From contig NZ_JBLEOY010000002.1 in the NCBI RefSeq assembly GCF_048541835.1, positions 434,001 to 498,000 of the forward strand: a stretch of 64,000 bases of DNA, written 5' to 3'. The notes below the pieces were generated by a model, which was given only the letters and a program-made list of their open reading frames with translations, had not been told where the DNA came from and ran no database searches. The first letter of the stretch is position 1. Each line of letters begins with the position of its first letter. This DNA is from QIJE01 sp048541835 (lineage in GTDB: Bacteria; SZUA-79; Acidulodesulfobacterales; Acidulodesulfobacteraceae). The translations under genes were made by a program, and so were the position numbers. Of this stretch, positions 1 to 9,473 are shown one piece after another.

Positions 1-575
1 GGATAAAAACCGAATTTATCCAAGAGGCACTTAGGTGTTTTCATGGCGTAGAAAGAAGGTTTCAAATTAAAAAATCAGACGATAGGCTCATAATAGTGGA
101 TGACTATGCACACCATCCCGTTGAGATAGCGGCTACGCTTAAGGCTGCAAAAAACTGGAATAGGCATATTATTGCCGTTTTTCAACCGCATAGATATTCC
201 AGAATGAAAGATTTGATGGAAGGATTCGTAAACTCTCTCAAGCTTGCCGACTCCGTTATAATTACGGATATCTATTCTGCCGGGGAATTAGAAATAGATG
301 GGGTTTCGTCTATGGCATTATCTGAAAGAATGAGGCGGGAAGGCTATAAAAACGTCTATTACGTTCCGGATAAAAAAGATATAAAGTCTAATTTAAGAAA
401 TATATTAAAGGGCGGCGAAATGGTAATATTTCTTGGGGCAGGGGATATAACCAAGAGCTGCGATGATTTTGTCCATAGCAGGGCTAAGGGCGAAAAAACA
501 TCGGAAGCATATTATGAAGAGGTGGACGCCGTAAACGGCAAAGCGGTTTGCGACAAAATAGTTTCTTTGAAATAG
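1..575 (+). CDS. murC: UDP-N-acetylmuramate--L-alanine ligase, C-terminal part
   Basis: This is the C-terminal part of MurC, the cytoplasmic ligase that adds L-alanine to UDP-MurNAc in peptidoglycan synthesis. The reading frame is open from base 3, so the gene starts outside the window. The translation contains the MurC signature around FHGVERRFQ and, shortly after, VDDYAHHP, which belongs to the C-terminal ADP-binding domain of Mur ligases; FQPHRYSR and FLGAGDI follow, also typical of MurC. About 190 residues are present of a usual 450-480. It heads a row of wall and division genes (murB, ddl, ftsQ, ftsA, ftsZ) on the same strand, the classical dcw order, and is probably cotranscribed with them. 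The identification is firm. Confidence 0.95.
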   Translation, partial: IKTEFIQEALRCFHGVERRFQIKKSDDRLIIVDDYAHHPVEIAATLKAAKNWNRHIIAVFQPHRYSRMKDLMEGFVNSLKLADSVIITDIYSAGELEIDGVSSMALSERMRREGYKNVYYVPDKKDIKSNLRNILKGGEMVIFLGAGDITKSCDDFVHSRAKGEKTSEAYYEEVDAVNGKAVCDKIVSLK

Positions 576-606
576 CGACTACTTTTTATTTTATTATGAA
601 AATAAT

Positions 607-1533
607 ATGGATAAAAATAAACGGGCTGATTTGATAAACGAACTGAGGACGGCGCAAATAGAGTTCCTCGAAAACGAATATATGTCGTCCTATTCTTCTA
701 TCAAGATAGGGGGTGTGGCAGAACTGATCGTTTTTCCGAAGAATGAACGTGAATTGCTTTTTATAACAGACATATTCAGGGTTTATGCATGCGGTTATTA
801 TGTTATCGGCAGGGGAACAAATACCCTGTTCAAAGATACAAACATTTGTCTGCCGGTTATTTCTTTCAAACAATTTAAAGCAACCTATTCGGAGAGCAAG
901 AAGAGCGGATCTGAGATAGTTTTAGGGGTCGGCTCCGGCGCGGTTTTATCAAAAGTTTTAAGGTATGCTATGGAAAATAATTTCGGCGGATGTGAATTTT
1001 TTTACGGAATTCCGGGTACGCTGGGGGGCGCCGTTAGAATGAATGCCGGTTCAAAAGAAAGCGTTATGGGGAATATTGTAGAAAAAATAGATATTATTAT
1101 GGACGACGGAGCCAAATTAACCATAGAAAAGAGGGATTTAGAATTTTCATACCGTAATTTAAAAATCAGGGGTGTAGATAGCGGTTATTTCATAACGAAT
1201 GTACATTTAACGCTCTTTAAATCATTAGGGGCTAAGATATTTGAGAATATAGAAATTTTTAAAAAACGGAAGTTGTTTCAGCCGTTGAGCGAATACTCTT
1301 TGGGCTGTATATTTAAAAATCCGGAAGGATTGTCTGCCGGAAAAGTTATAGAAGAAATAGGTTTTAAAGGCTTCTCTAACGGGGGAGTACAGGTTTCGGA
1401 AAAGCATGCAAATTTTATAGTCAATAAAGGCAGCGCGAAACCGGATGATATTATGTCTTTAATAAAAATTATTCAGGAAAAGGCATTGTCGAGCAGGGGC
1501 ATAGAATTGAATACGGAAATAAAAATAATTTAA
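607..1533 (+). CDS. murB: UDP-N-acetylenolpyruvoylglucosamine reductase
   Basis: MurB is the FAD-dependent, NADPH-using cytoplasmic enzyme that reduces UDP-GlcNAc-enolpyruvate to UDP-MurNAc. At 308 residues it has the normal length. Visible family motifs are the FAD-binding VIGRGTNTLF (about residues 75-84), GIPGTLGGAVRMNAG (about 136-150) and the C-terminal EKHANFIVN. The segment usually written GSxFKNP, where Ser is the proton donor, reads GCIFKNP, so the position is Cys; from memory this is a natural variant in several phyla, and the rest of the site is intact. It starts 32 bp after murC and ends 25 bp before ddl, consistent with one operon. No strong Shine-Dalgarno is seen before the ATG. 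Confidence 0.94.
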   Translation: MDKNKRADLINELRTAQIEFLENEYMSSYSSIKIGGVAELIVFPKNERELLFITDIFRVYACGYYVIGRGTNTLFKDTNICLPVISFKQFKATYSESKKSGSEIVLGVGSGAVLSKVLRYAMENNFGGCEFFYGIPGTLGGAVRMNAGSKESVMGNIVEKIDIIMDDGAKLTIEKRDLEFSYRNLKIRGVDSGYFITNVHLTLFKSLGAKIFENIEIFKKRKLFQPLSEYSLGCIFKNPEGLSAGKVIEEIGFKGFSNGGVQVSEKHANFIVNKGSAKPDDIMSLIKIIQEKALSSRGIELNTEIKII

Positions 1534-1557
1534 AATAGGCGGATAAATTAAATCTAT

Positions 1558-2496
1558 ATGAGGGAAAGCTTAAAAAACTTGAGGATAGGCATTCTGTCCG
1601 GCGGAAAATCCGAGGAAAGAGAAATCTCCCTCAAAACCGGGCATGCCGTATTTAATGCCCTTAAAGAAATAGGGTATAACGTTATGTTTTTTGATATAGA
1701 CGAAAATTTTGTCGATAATTTGAAAAAAATAGACGTTTGTTTTATTGCACTCCACGGCACTTACGGGGAAGACGGAAGGGTTCAGGGTGCATTAGATTTG
1801 TTCGGTGTTCCGTACACCGGCTCCGGCGTTTCGGCAAGCGCAATTGCCATGGACAAGATTAGGTCAAAGGTCCTATTGGATTATTATGGACTAAAGACAC
1901 CTCCTTTTGTTGCGGTTAAAAAAGGAAAGGATATCGGCAGTATTAAAAAAAGGCTTGAAAAGATTACGCCGGCGTATTTTATTAAGCCTAACTCTTCCGG
2001 CTCCAGCATAGGGTGTCGCATAGTTGATTCCTTAGACGACGGATTAGCGGATGCATTGAATAATGCCTTTAAATATGATGATGAAGCGCTAATAGAAAAA
2101 CATATAGAGGGGAGGGAAATACAATTTGCCGTAGCTTTCGGTATGCCGCTCGGTTGCATTGAGGTCAAGCCTAAAGATTTTTTTTATTCTTACGACGCAA
2201 AATATACCAAGGGGAAGACGACTTACATATTAGATCCGGGACTAAAACCGGAAGAATACGAGGCATGTGAATCGGCGGCGATTCGCGCCCATGAGATTAT
2301 AGGGTGCAGCGGTATTTCAAGAACAGACATGATGCTTGCGGGTAACGGAGATGTTTATATATTAGAAGTTAACACCCTTCCGGGATTGACCGAGCTGAGC
2401 ATCGTTCCTATGATTGCAGGCAAAAGAGGTATAAGTTTCGGTGAATTGGTTGAAAATATAATTGAAGATGGGATTTTTAAAAAAAAGGACGAATAG
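1558..2496 (+). CDS. ddl: D-alanine--D-alanine ligase
   Basis: This ATP-grasp enzyme of the cytoplasm joins two D-alanines to give the dipeptide used by MurF. The 312-residue length is standard for DdlB-type enzymes. The N-terminus carries the GGKSEEREISLKTG loop (residues 15-28), then HGTYGEDGRVQG and GVPYTGSGVSASAIAMDK, which bind the first D-Ala and ATP. KPNSSGSSIGC and the terminal EVNTLPGLTELS supply the remaining ATP-grasp and metal-binding residues. All key motifs are present, so it should be active. It overlaps the start of ftsQ by about 29 bp, indicating translational coupling in the division cluster. Confidence 0.95.
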   Translation: MRESLKNLRIGILSGGKSEEREISLKTGHAVFNALKEIGYNVMFFDIDENFVDNLKKIDVCFIALHGTYGEDGRVQGALDLFGVPYTGSGVSASAIAMDKIRSKVLLDYYGLKTPPFVAVKKGKDIGSIKKRLEKITPAYFIKPNSSGSSIGCRIVDSLDDGLADALNNAFKYDDEALIEKHIEGREIQFAVAFGMPLGCIEVKPKDFFYSYDAKYTKGKTTYILDPGLKPEEYEACESAAIRAHEIIGCSGISRTDMMLAGNGDVYILEVNTLPGLTELSIVPMIAGKRGISFGELVENIIEDGIFKKKDE

Positions 2497-3298
2497 AAAA
2501 CTTAATTATTTTATATATTTAATTTATATAACGGGTGTGGTTGCGTCTATCTCGGTTATCGGGTTTTTTGGATACACAACCTATAATTATTTTCTTTTTC
2601 AAAAAAAAATATTTACTCTTAAGAAAATAATTATATTGGATAGCAATATGAGTCGCAAAGAAAAAAATAAAATTATCGGGATATCCGGGCTGAGTAAGGG
2701 AGATAACTTAGTGGGTATTAATATGAAGAGGGTTTCGAGACTAATTGCTTCGGACATGTGGGTCAAGGATGTGACCGTTTATAAAAAATATCCGGATAAA
2801 ATTATTATTATTTTAAAACAAAGAAATATTTTTGCGATGATAGCAAATAATGGAAATCTTTATTATATAAATCGGGAAGGGTATGTTCTGGGAAGGGCGG
2901 ATTACGAAAAAGGTTACGGTTATCCGATTATCACGGGTCTAAATGCCGACAATGCAGGCAGTTATTTTGATAGATTAAAAAAGGTTTTATATTTTTTAAA
3001 GATTTCAAAGTTTTCCGTTATTTATAATCTTATAGGCGAGATAAACATAGAAAGAGATGGCGGGATAGCGGTTTACACCGATAATGGTTTATACATAAAA
3101 TTTGGAATAGATAATTATAAAAATAAGCTGAAAACGCTTAAAAAACTATTTTACGAAATTAATAAAATCCACATTAAATATAAAAATTACATAAATTTAG
3201 AATATAAAAATGAAGCGGTCATTGAAGTAAATTCCGGCTCAAGAGTACTGCCGGCAAAGTATAAAAATCTATTTATAAGACCGGATGTTTATAAATAG
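2468..3298 (+). CDS. ftsQ: Cell division protein FtsQ/DivIB
   Basis: FtsQ is a single-pass inner-membrane divisome protein that links early and late division proteins. The product begins with a short basic cytoplasmic tail (KKRTNRK), followed by a hydrophobic segment of about 20 residues around LIYITGVVASISVIGFFGYT, then a POTRA-type domain (about residues 48-125: a predicted beta strand, then SRKEKNKIIGISGLSKGDNL) and the FtsQ beta domain. I prefer the ATG at 2468 over the in-frame TTG two codons earlier. The gene overlaps the end of ddl. Sequence conservation of FtsQ is low, so the call relies on topology, length (about 276 aa) and position between ddl and ftsA. Confidence 0.88.
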   Translation: MGFLKKRTNRKLNYFIYLIYITGVVASISVIGFFGYTTYNYFLFQKKIFTLKKIIILDSNMSRKEKNKIIGISGLSKGDNLVGINMKRVSRLIASDMWVKDVTVYKKYPDKIIIILKQRNIFAMIANNGNLYYINREGYVLGRADYEKGYGYPIITGLNADNAGSYFDRLKKVLYFLKISKFSVIYNLIGEINIERDGGIAVYTDNGLYIKFGIDNYKNKLKTLKKLFYEINKIHIKYKNYINLEYKNEAVIEVNSGSRVLPAKYKNLFIRPDVYK

Positions 3299-3377
3299 AA
3301 ATAAGTTTTTTACATATAACGAGAATATGTTGGTAAACATTGAGTATTGAAAGCGAAGAGAAAATCAAGGGGTTAAA

Positions 3378-4616
3378 TTGGAAAAGAACAATGATATTTT
3401 TGTGGGATTAGATATTGGAACGACTAAGGTATGTGCTATAGTTGCCGAAGCCAAGGGTCTTTCGATAGAGATAATAGGGGTAGGCACAAGTAGCGCAGCC
3501 GGACTTAAAAACGGGGTTGTCGTGAATATAGAAAATACCGTAGATTCCATTACTAAAGCAGTAGAGGATGCTGAGCTTATGGCGGGATATCAGGTTCAAG
3601 AGGCCATTATAGGTATCGCTGGTTCACATATACGCGGTTTTAACTCACACGGTATCGTGACAGTAAAGAGCAGAGAGGTAACGCAACAAGACATAGACAG
3701 AGTAATATCTGCGGCTAAAACCGTAGCCGTGCCGATAGACCATGAGGTTATTCATGTTATTCCTCAAGGATTTGCGGTTGACGATCAGGATGACATTAAG
3801 AATCCGATAGGAATGAGCGGGTTAAGGTTGGAGGCAAGCGTCCATATGGTTACGGCTTCGAGTATAGCGGCGCAAAATATCGTAAAGTGTGCAAATAAAT
3901 CTGGGATCGGTGTTTCCGAAATAGTTTTAGAACAGATCGCCTCAAGCGAGGCGGTTCTAACGGAAGATGAAAAAGAATTGGGTGTTGCACTTATAGATAT
4001 TGGCGGAGGAACCACTGATGTTGCCATATTTTACGGCGGGAATATTATACATACCTTTGTTATTCCAAAGGGCGGGCAGAGCGTAACGAGCGATGTATCT
4101 AAAGGGACCACGACCGTTCCGCAGGAAGCCGAAAAGATTAAGATAAAATTTGGTATAGCAAAGGAATCGCTTGCCGGAAAGGATGAAATAATTGAAATTC
4201 CGGGATTCGGCGGCAGGCCGCCAAGACCTATTTCTAGACAGCTTCTCGGAAATATTATAGAACAGAGAATGGCAGAAATTTTTACATGGATTAGAAAAAA
4301 TATTGAAAAGAATGGATTGGAAAATAAAATTATTTCCGGTTACGTAATTACGGGCGGGGCAGCCCTTATAGACGGTTCCACCGATCTCGCGGTAGAGATC
4401 TTTAACGCCCCGGTAAGAATAGGCTATCCTCTGAGCGTAGGAGGATTAACCGACGTTATAAACTCCCCTATATATTCTACAGGGGTAGGTCTTGTTAAAT
4501 ATGCGCATAGAAATAGAAACGTTAAAAATAAAAGCTCTCTTCATTCTAAGGGTGAAATTAATCTATTCATTGCACTGAAGAGCTGGTTTTCTAAAATATT
4601 GGAAGATTTTTTTTAA
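3378..4616 (+). CDS. ftsA: Cell division protein FtsA
   Basis: FtsA is an actin-like ATPase that anchors FtsZ filaments to the cytoplasmic membrane. At 412 residues it is full length. The N-terminus has the phosphate-1 motif FVGLDIGTTKVCAIV, the centre has phosphate-2 IDIGGGTTDVAIF, and the adenosine motif is YVITGGAALIDG. The final 20 residues form an amphipathic stretch with Phe, Leu, Trp and Lys (GEINLFIALKSWFSKILEDF), the usual membrane-targeting sequence. The start is a TTG at 3378 preceded by AAGGGG. It lies 79 bp after ftsQ and 52 bp before ftsZ. Confidence 0.95.
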   Translation: MEKNNDIFVGLDIGTTKVCAIVAEAKGLSIEIIGVGTSSAAGLKNGVVVNIENTVDSITKAVEDAELMAGYQVQEAIIGIAGSHIRGFNSHGIVTVKSREVTQQDIDRVISAAKTVAVPIDHEVIHVIPQGFAVDDQDDIKNPIGMSGLRLEASVHMVTASSIAAQNIVKCANKSGIGVSEIVLEQIASSEAVLTEDEKELGVALIDIGGGTTDVAIFYGGNIIHTFVIPKGGQSVTSDVSKGTTTVPQEAEKIKIKFGIAKESLAGKDEIIEIPGFGGRPPRPISRQLLGNIIEQRMAEIFTWIRKNIEKNGLENKIISGYVITGGAALIDGSTDLAVEIFNAPVRIGYPLSVGGLTDVINSPIYSTGVGLVKYAHRNRNVKNKSSLHSKGEINLFIALKSWFSKILEDFF

Positions 4617-4668
4617 TTTAATTTTTTATGATGGATCTATAATATACACTATAAATAGGGAGGCAATC

Positions 4669-5850
4669 ATGTTGGAATTTGCGGAGAATAGTGAATTATC
4701 GGCAAAAATAAAGGTTATAGGTGTCGGAGGTGGAGGCGGTAATGCCGTTAATACCATGATAGCGGCGGGGTTTTCCGGAGCGGATTTTATTGTTGCCAAT
4801 ACCGATGCTCAGGCATTAAAGGCAAGTGCTTCCAGCATAAAAGTTCAGCTGGGAGAAAAAATAACTAAGGGACTCGGAGCGGGAGCTAACCCGGAGATAG
4901 GAAGAAAATCGGCTATTGAAGACAGGGATAAAATTAAGGAAATAATAGAAGGCTCCGATATGGTATTCATAACCGCGGGGCTTGGCGGCGGAACCGGAAC
5001 CGGGGGCGCACCGATAATTGCCGAGGTGGCTAAAGAAGTTGGTGCATTAACGGTGGCAGTAGTAACGAAGCCTTTTCTTTTTGAGGGCAACAGAAGAATG
5101 AAACAGGCAGAGGACGGTCTTAGAGAACTTAAGGCCGTGGTAGATACGGTTATTACGATTCCGAATCAAAGATTGTTAGCCGTTGCCGGAAAGTCTACGT
5201 CGTTTTCCGATGCCTTCAAAAAGGTTGACGGAATTCTCTTTCAGGCAGTGAAAGGCATATCAGATTTAATAAACGTGCACGGTATCGTTAATGTTGATTT
5301 CGCGGATGTTAAGACTATAATGTCGGAAATGGGCATGGCCCTTATGGGGACCGGTTTTGCGGAAGGCGAGAATAGGGCGTTAGAAGCGGCTCAAAAGGCT
5401 ATTGCCAGTCCTCTGTTGGAGGATGTAAAAATAGAAGGTGCTATGGGGCTTTTAATAAATGTTTCGGGGGGACCGGACATGACGCTTTTCGATATAAATG
5501 AGGCCGCTGAAAAGATTAAATCAGAGGCTCACCCGGATGCTAATATAATATTTGGTGCCGTGATAGACGAGTCTTTAGTAAATAAAATGATGCTGACGGT
5601 CATTGCTACCGGGTTTGAATCGGAAAATCGTTCCGTTTTATTGACCCCGGTTCAGGGTTCCACTCAAAACAGCGATAAAATCGTCGCTCCTCTGCCCGAC
5701 AGTACGAATATCAGTAGCGATAACAGTAGCGAGATAGGCAAGGAAGGCAGTGACACATACATGAATAGATTTAAAGACGAAGACGGGGATGAGGATTACG
5801 AAAACGAAAGATACGATATCCCTACCTTTATGAGAAAACAGGCGGATTAA
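4669..5850 (+). CDS. ftsZ: Cell division protein FtsZ
   Basis: FtsZ is the tubulin-like GTPase that forms the cytokinetic ring. The protein of 393 residues shows VIGVGGGGGNAVNTMI near the N-terminus, the tubulin signature GLGGGTGTGGAPIIAE and the T7-loop region NVDFADVKTIM. A variable Asn/Ser-rich linker leads to the conserved C-terminal peptide DIPTFMRKQAD, which binds FtsA and other anchors. A clear Shine-Dalgarno, GGGAGG, precedes the ATG by six bases. It is the last gene of the division row; the next gene is convergent, and I see no obvious strong hairpin in the 112-bp gap. Confidence 0.97.
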   Translation: MLEFAENSELSAKIKVIGVGGGGGNAVNTMIAAGFSGADFIVANTDAQALKASASSIKVQLGEKITKGLGAGANPEIGRKSAIEDRDKIKEIIEGSDMVFITAGLGGGTGTGGAPIIAEVAKEVGALTVAVVTKPFLFEGNRRMKQAEDGLRELKAVVDTVITIPNQRLLAVAGKSTSFSDAFKKVDGILFQAVKGISDLINVHGIVNVDFADVKTIMSEMGMALMGTGFAEGENRALEAAQKAIASPLLEDVKIEGAMGLLINVSGGPDMTLFDINEAAEKIKSEAHPDANIIFGAVIDESLVNKMMLTVIATGFESENRSVLLTPVQGSTQNSDKIVAPLPDSTNISSDNSSEIGKEGSDTYMNRFKDEDGDEDYENERYDIPTFMRKQAD

Positions 5851-5962
5851 GAGCATTACTGCGCGTTGTCATAAAGTACTTACTACGGATAAGGTATGAG
5901 GGTTGGGTCTGGACTAAAAGAGCGGAAAGCCTGTCTTTAGGAACGGGGGTATTTCTAAAATA

Positions 5963-7732
5963 TTATATGCATATCCCGCATCTCTTGCATCCTTTAAAAC
6001 ATTGAGATGTTGTTTTAAATTTTTTACTTCTTAAATATTCTTTTAAAAGATATTTTTTGGTAACCCCCTGGTCTATTATGTCCCATGGTAAGAGCTCATC
6101 CATATCGAATTTTCTTATAAAATCATTTATATTGTAACCGGTCTCCTTTACGGCGTTTTTTAAGTTTACCCTGTTCTTAAAAGAATATATTAAGATATCT
6201 GACGATAGCCTTGAACCCCTTGCAAAAAAGGCTTCCATAAAAGCATTTTTAACGGTGTTTATTTTAATATTAAGATTAGGCAGCCTTCTGAGATTGTCTA
6301 ATATATAATTTGCTTTGCGCTTAAGTATATTCGGATCTTCAAGGTTTTCCCATTGCAGGGGCGTCCACGCTTTAGGTACAAACGGCGAGAAGGAGACAGT
6401 AAGCGAGCCTATTCTTTTGTTTATTTTGGACGAAGAAACGAACTCCTTTTGCATCGCATTAATAAGTTCTATCGTTTCGTCTATATCCTGTTTCTCTTCG
6501 TAGGGCAGCCCGAACATAAAATACGACTTTATATTTATTATGCCTTTTCTGACGATATTCTTAAGCACACCTACTATTTTGTCGTTGGCAATATCTTTGT
6601 TTATAAGCCTTTTAAGCTTAGAGGAGCCCGTCTCTATGCCTAAAGTTACCGTTTTTATGCCCGTTTCTTTTATCAAGTCGAGGTTATTTTCGTCAAGACA
6701 GTCAAAGCGTATTGAGGATAAAGAAAACGGTTTTTGTGAATCTAACGAAAACTGCATTATTTTTCGAATATTTTCACTATCCATAGTGCCTAATCCTACG
6801 AACCCCGCTTTATCATTTTTGTTTAAAGATTTTATTTTACTTAAAACATTTTCTTGATTTGATTCTCTTAATGGCAGATATATATAGCCTGCGCTGCAAA
6901 AGCGGCACCCCCTTTTGCACCCCCTTTCTATTTCAATCATATTCATATTGCCAAGTTCTGAGAATTCCGTAGTGATGACGGAAGAAGAAGCAAAATCCTT
7001 ATCTACCCATGTCCTTTTTATTTTTTTAGGAAAATCAGGAAGATTTTGAATTTCTCTTAAAACATTCGGTTTTTCTTTATCGAATATAAAGTTATAAGCG
7101 GATGGCACGTAAATACCTTTAATTTTTCCTCCACTTGCTATGACCTCGCTTTTATTTTTCTTTTCGATATCATTAAAAAAATCGGGGAAAATAGCCTCGG
7201 CTTCCCCGATAAATAATATATCGAAAATAGGAGCGACCGGCTCGGGGTTCATAAACGCTATTACTCCGCCTGCCATAATAAGCGGGAAAGAATCATTCCT
7301 GTTTTTGGATAAGAAAGGAATTTTCTCGACATCCAAGATAAAAAGAATATTGTGAAAATCGTTTTCATAACTTAAAGAGAAAAATATAAGATCGTAATTT
7401 ATTAATCTTCTTCTCTTTTCGATAGATATGATGCCCTTAGACGTATCATCCTGCAAGAAAGCCCTGTCACACGATATAAATCCGGACTCGTTTATTAATT
7501 CGTAAGCCCTCAAGAAGCCGAGATTCGACATTGCGACTCCGTAATAGTTTGGAAATACGATAACGGCATTCAAACGAGCGTCCATGTGTTTTATAGATAC
7601 GTTTCGCTCAGATTTGAGATAAAGGTCGTATAACTCGTCGATATTCTTAACATTATCATGTATATTGCGACTTACGGTCATGCGTTGAGTATTATTGCGC
7701 ATAAATTTATTTATATTGAATTTTATCTTCAT
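5963..7732 (-). CDS. B12-binding-type radical SAM protein
   Basis: This is a radical SAM enzyme of the group with an N-terminal cobalamin-binding-like fold and an Elp3-like core. It contains the cluster-binding CxxxCxxC as CKRGCRFC at residues 272-279, preceded by IEIERG, and later GIETGS and an (M)FGLPYEE(K) segment typical of the radical SAM core. Residues about 50-190 look like a Rossmann-type domain with GGV and GEAEAIFPDF. The extreme C-terminus has a Cys cluster (CFKGCKRCGIC) that may bind metal or a second cluster. Length and layout match the uncharacterised family next to DUF2344 proteins in many bacteria, but no DUF2344 partner is seen here. The substrate is unknown. It is convergent with ftsZ and divergent from the ABC gene. 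Confidence 0.85.
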   Translation of the reverse strand: MKIKFNINKFMRNNTQRMTVSRNIHDNVKNIDELYDLYLKSERNVSIKHMDARLNAVIVFPNYYGVAMSNLGFLRAYELINESGFISCDRAFLQDDTSKGIISIEKRRRLINYDLIFFSLSYENDFHNILFILDVEKIPFLSKNRNDSFPLIMAGGVIAFMNPEPVAPIFDILFIGEAEAIFPDFFNDIEKKNKSEVIASGGKIKGIYVPSAYNFIFDKEKPNVLREIQNLPDFPKKIKRTWVDKDFASSSVITTEFSELGNMNMIEIERGCKRGCRFCSAGYIYLPLRESNQENVLSKIKSLNKNDKAGFVGLGTMDSENIRKIMQFSLDSQKPFSLSSIRFDCLDENNLDLIKETGIKTVTLGIETGSSKLKRLINKDIANDKIVGVLKNIVRKGIINIKSYFMFGLPYEEKQDIDETIELINAMQKEFVSSSKINKRIGSLTVSFSPFVPKAWTPLQWENLEDPNILKRKANYILDNLRRLPNLNIKINTVKNAFMEAFFARGSRLSSDILIYSFKNRVNLKNAVKETGYNINDFIRKFDMDELLPWDIIDQGVTKKYLLKEYLRSKKFKTTSQCFKGCKRCGICI

Positions 7733-7783
7733 CCTTATTATTATATTAATAATATATTTTATAATATATAGGAGTGTAGTGCA

Positions 7784-8635
7784 ATGAGAGGAGGGCGCGT
7801 CATGCCAGTTAACGTCCGGAGCAATAACAGCGAAGTTGCAGTATCGGTAATGCGATTAGTCAAGAAATATAAAGATGTCGTCGCGGTTAACGATATTTCT
7901 TTTAGCGTAAACAAGGGCGAGTTCTTTGCTTTTTTAGGCCCTAACGGTGCAGGTAAAACTACTACGATAAAAATTTTGTGCACGCTTATTCGTCAGACAA
8001 GCGGTAATGTATATATAAACGGTTACGATACAATAAGGAACAGAAAGGACGTCAGAATGTCTATAGGGCTCGTGTTTCAGGACCCTACTTTAGATAATGA
8101 CTTGAGCGCTCTTGAGAACCTTAACTTCCACGCAAGGCTTTACGGTATGAATAGAGAGAGTGTCGGGGAAAGAATAGACCACATCTTGGATTTTATAGAT
8201 TTATACGATTATAAAGATAAGCCGATAAAGTTGCTGTCGGGCGGAATGAAAAGAAGGCTTGAGGTTGGAAGAGGGCTTTTGCATTCCCCGTCCGTTCTGT
8301 TTCTCGACGAGCCTACCGCTGGTCTCGATATTCAAACAAGGATAAATATGTGGGATTTTATAGATAAGCTCAGGAAAGAAGAAGAAACTACGGTATTTTT
8401 AACCACGCATTACATAGAGGAAGCCGAAAACTGCGATAGAATAGCTGTTATAGATAAGGGTAAAATAATAGCGATAGATACGCCGTCAGAGCTTAAAAAA
8501 TCGGTAAAATCCAAAGACGGTAATGTCCCGACCCTTTCGGACGCTTTTATATCTCTTGTCGGCAGGGAGGTAAGAGGCGAAGCGGGCACTGCAATAGACA
8601 GAATGAGGGAACTCAACAGGGTCTTAAGGAGATAA
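7784..8635 (+). CDS. ABC transporter ATP-binding protein, DrrA-like
   Basis: This is a cytoplasmic ATPase subunit of the ABC-2/daunorubicin-resistance type. It has Walker A GPNGAGKTT, the Q-loop region VFQDPTLDNDLSALENL, the signature LSGGMKRR, Walker B VLFLDEPTAGLD and the switch His in TTHYIEEAE. The C-terminal tail (about residues 225-283) is the short extension common in DrrA-like proteins. Two starts are possible: ATG 7784 after TAGGAG, or ATG 7802 after the stronger GAGGAGGG; the second gives a 277-residue protein. No permease gene follows, because the next gene is convergent 44 bp away. The permease must be elsewhere or the subunit is an orphan. The exported substrate cannot be told. 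Confidence 0.9.
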   Translation: MRGGRVMPVNVRSNNSEVAVSVMRLVKKYKDVVAVNDISFSVNKGEFFAFLGPNGAGKTTTIKILCTLIRQTSGNVYINGYDTIRNRKDVRMSIGLVFQDPTLDNDLSALENLNFHARLYGMNRESVGERIDHILDFIDLYDYKDKPIKLLSGGMKRRLEVGRGLLHSPSVLFLDEPTAGLDIQTRINMWDFIDKLRKEEETTVFLTTHYIEEAENCDRIAVIDKGKIIAIDTPSELKKSVKSKDGNVPTLSDAFISLVGREVRGEAGTAIDRMRELNRVLRR

Positions 8636-8679
8636 ATTGCGATATGTGTTGTTATTCCTTATCTGATATAAATTTGGTC

Positions 8680-9363
8680 TTAATAGGCAAGCACTTTTAG
8701 AATAATCTTTGCTGAGGCTTCAATGACCATAGTCCACCTTAGAGCGTCAAGCGGAGTTTTACCCCATGCAAATGAGCCGTGTGATTTTATCATGAACACG
8801 CCGTTTTCTTTGAATATATCTTTTGCTTCAAATGTGGTTTTTAAGTCATCATTTTTAATGTTCTCCATTAAATTAAGCGGAAAAACATATATTTTCGGAA
8901 AAAAATATGCAGATTCGAAATCAAGAGGGACTATTTCGTCTAACTCCGGGTATTTTTCGTGAAGGCTTTTAAATAAGCATGGGTCAGGTTCGGCTTCTCT
9001 ATTTTCGATATTGCTATTTTTATGCGGGTTTAAAGTCAAAGCGATTGCATTTAAGGGATGAGAATGAAAAACCGCCGAACCCGGAAAACTCTTCAATATG
9101 AATCTGTAAATGTCTATTTCCGATGACGCATCACCGTCCATACTTTTCGTATCTTTTTTAGATTTTATTAGCGGAACTGTCGTAAAATCATGAGATTGTA
9201 AATCAATAAGGCTTCTACCGGTTTTTGTGATTAGGACGTTATCTCCTATTCCCATGCCGATATTTCCGCTATGCGTGTCTATAAGCCCTTTATCAAAAGC
9301 GATATTACAAACCCGTCTTAATTCTAAGATCTTTTCATCAAATTCAATGCTGTTTTTTTTCAT
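8680..9363 (-). CDS. Class II aldolase/adducin family protein
   Basis: The 227-residue product belongs to the zinc-dependent class II aldolase/epimerase family (fuculose-phosphate aldolase, ribulose-5-phosphate 4-epimerase, methylthioribulose dehydratase and relatives). Seen in order: HSGNIGMGIGDNVLITKTG near residue 31, SSEIDIYRF with the likely catalytic acid, FHSHPLNA supplying two zinc ligands, and KSHGSFAWGKTPLDA supplying the third. All key residues are present, so it is probably active on a phosphorylated sugar or related ketose. The specific reaction cannot be decided: the context (ABC gene on one side, tmRNA on the other) gives no pathway. Confidence 0.85.
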   Translation of the reverse strand: MKKNSIEFDEKILELRRVCNIAFDKGLIDTHSGNIGMGIGDNVLITKTGRSLIDLQSHDFTTVPLIKSKKDTKSMDGDASSEIDIYRFILKSFPGSAVFHSHPLNAIALTLNPHKNSNIENREAEPDPCLFKSLHEKYPELDEIVPLDFESAYFFPKIYVFPLNLMENIKNDDLKTTFEAKDIFKENGVFMIKSHGSFAWGKTPLDALRWTMVIEASAKIILKVLAY

Positions 9364-9427
9364 AGTATGTTTAATTTTATTTTAAAAATAGATTCATTGC
9401 AATTATTTTTTTATATTGAACGATGAT

Positions 9428-9456
9428 TTGATTGCCGCTTAGTTTAGTGATATAAT
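9428..9456 (+). promoter_or_regulatory. Sigma-70-type promoter of ssrA
   Basis: TTGATT at 9428-9433 and TATAAT at 9451-9456 are separated by 17 bp, a near-consensus housekeeping promoter. It would start transcription about ten bases upstream of the mature tmRNA 5' end, leaving a short leader for RNase P to remove. Confidence 0.75.
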
Positions 9457-9473
9457 AATAAAATAATAGGTGA

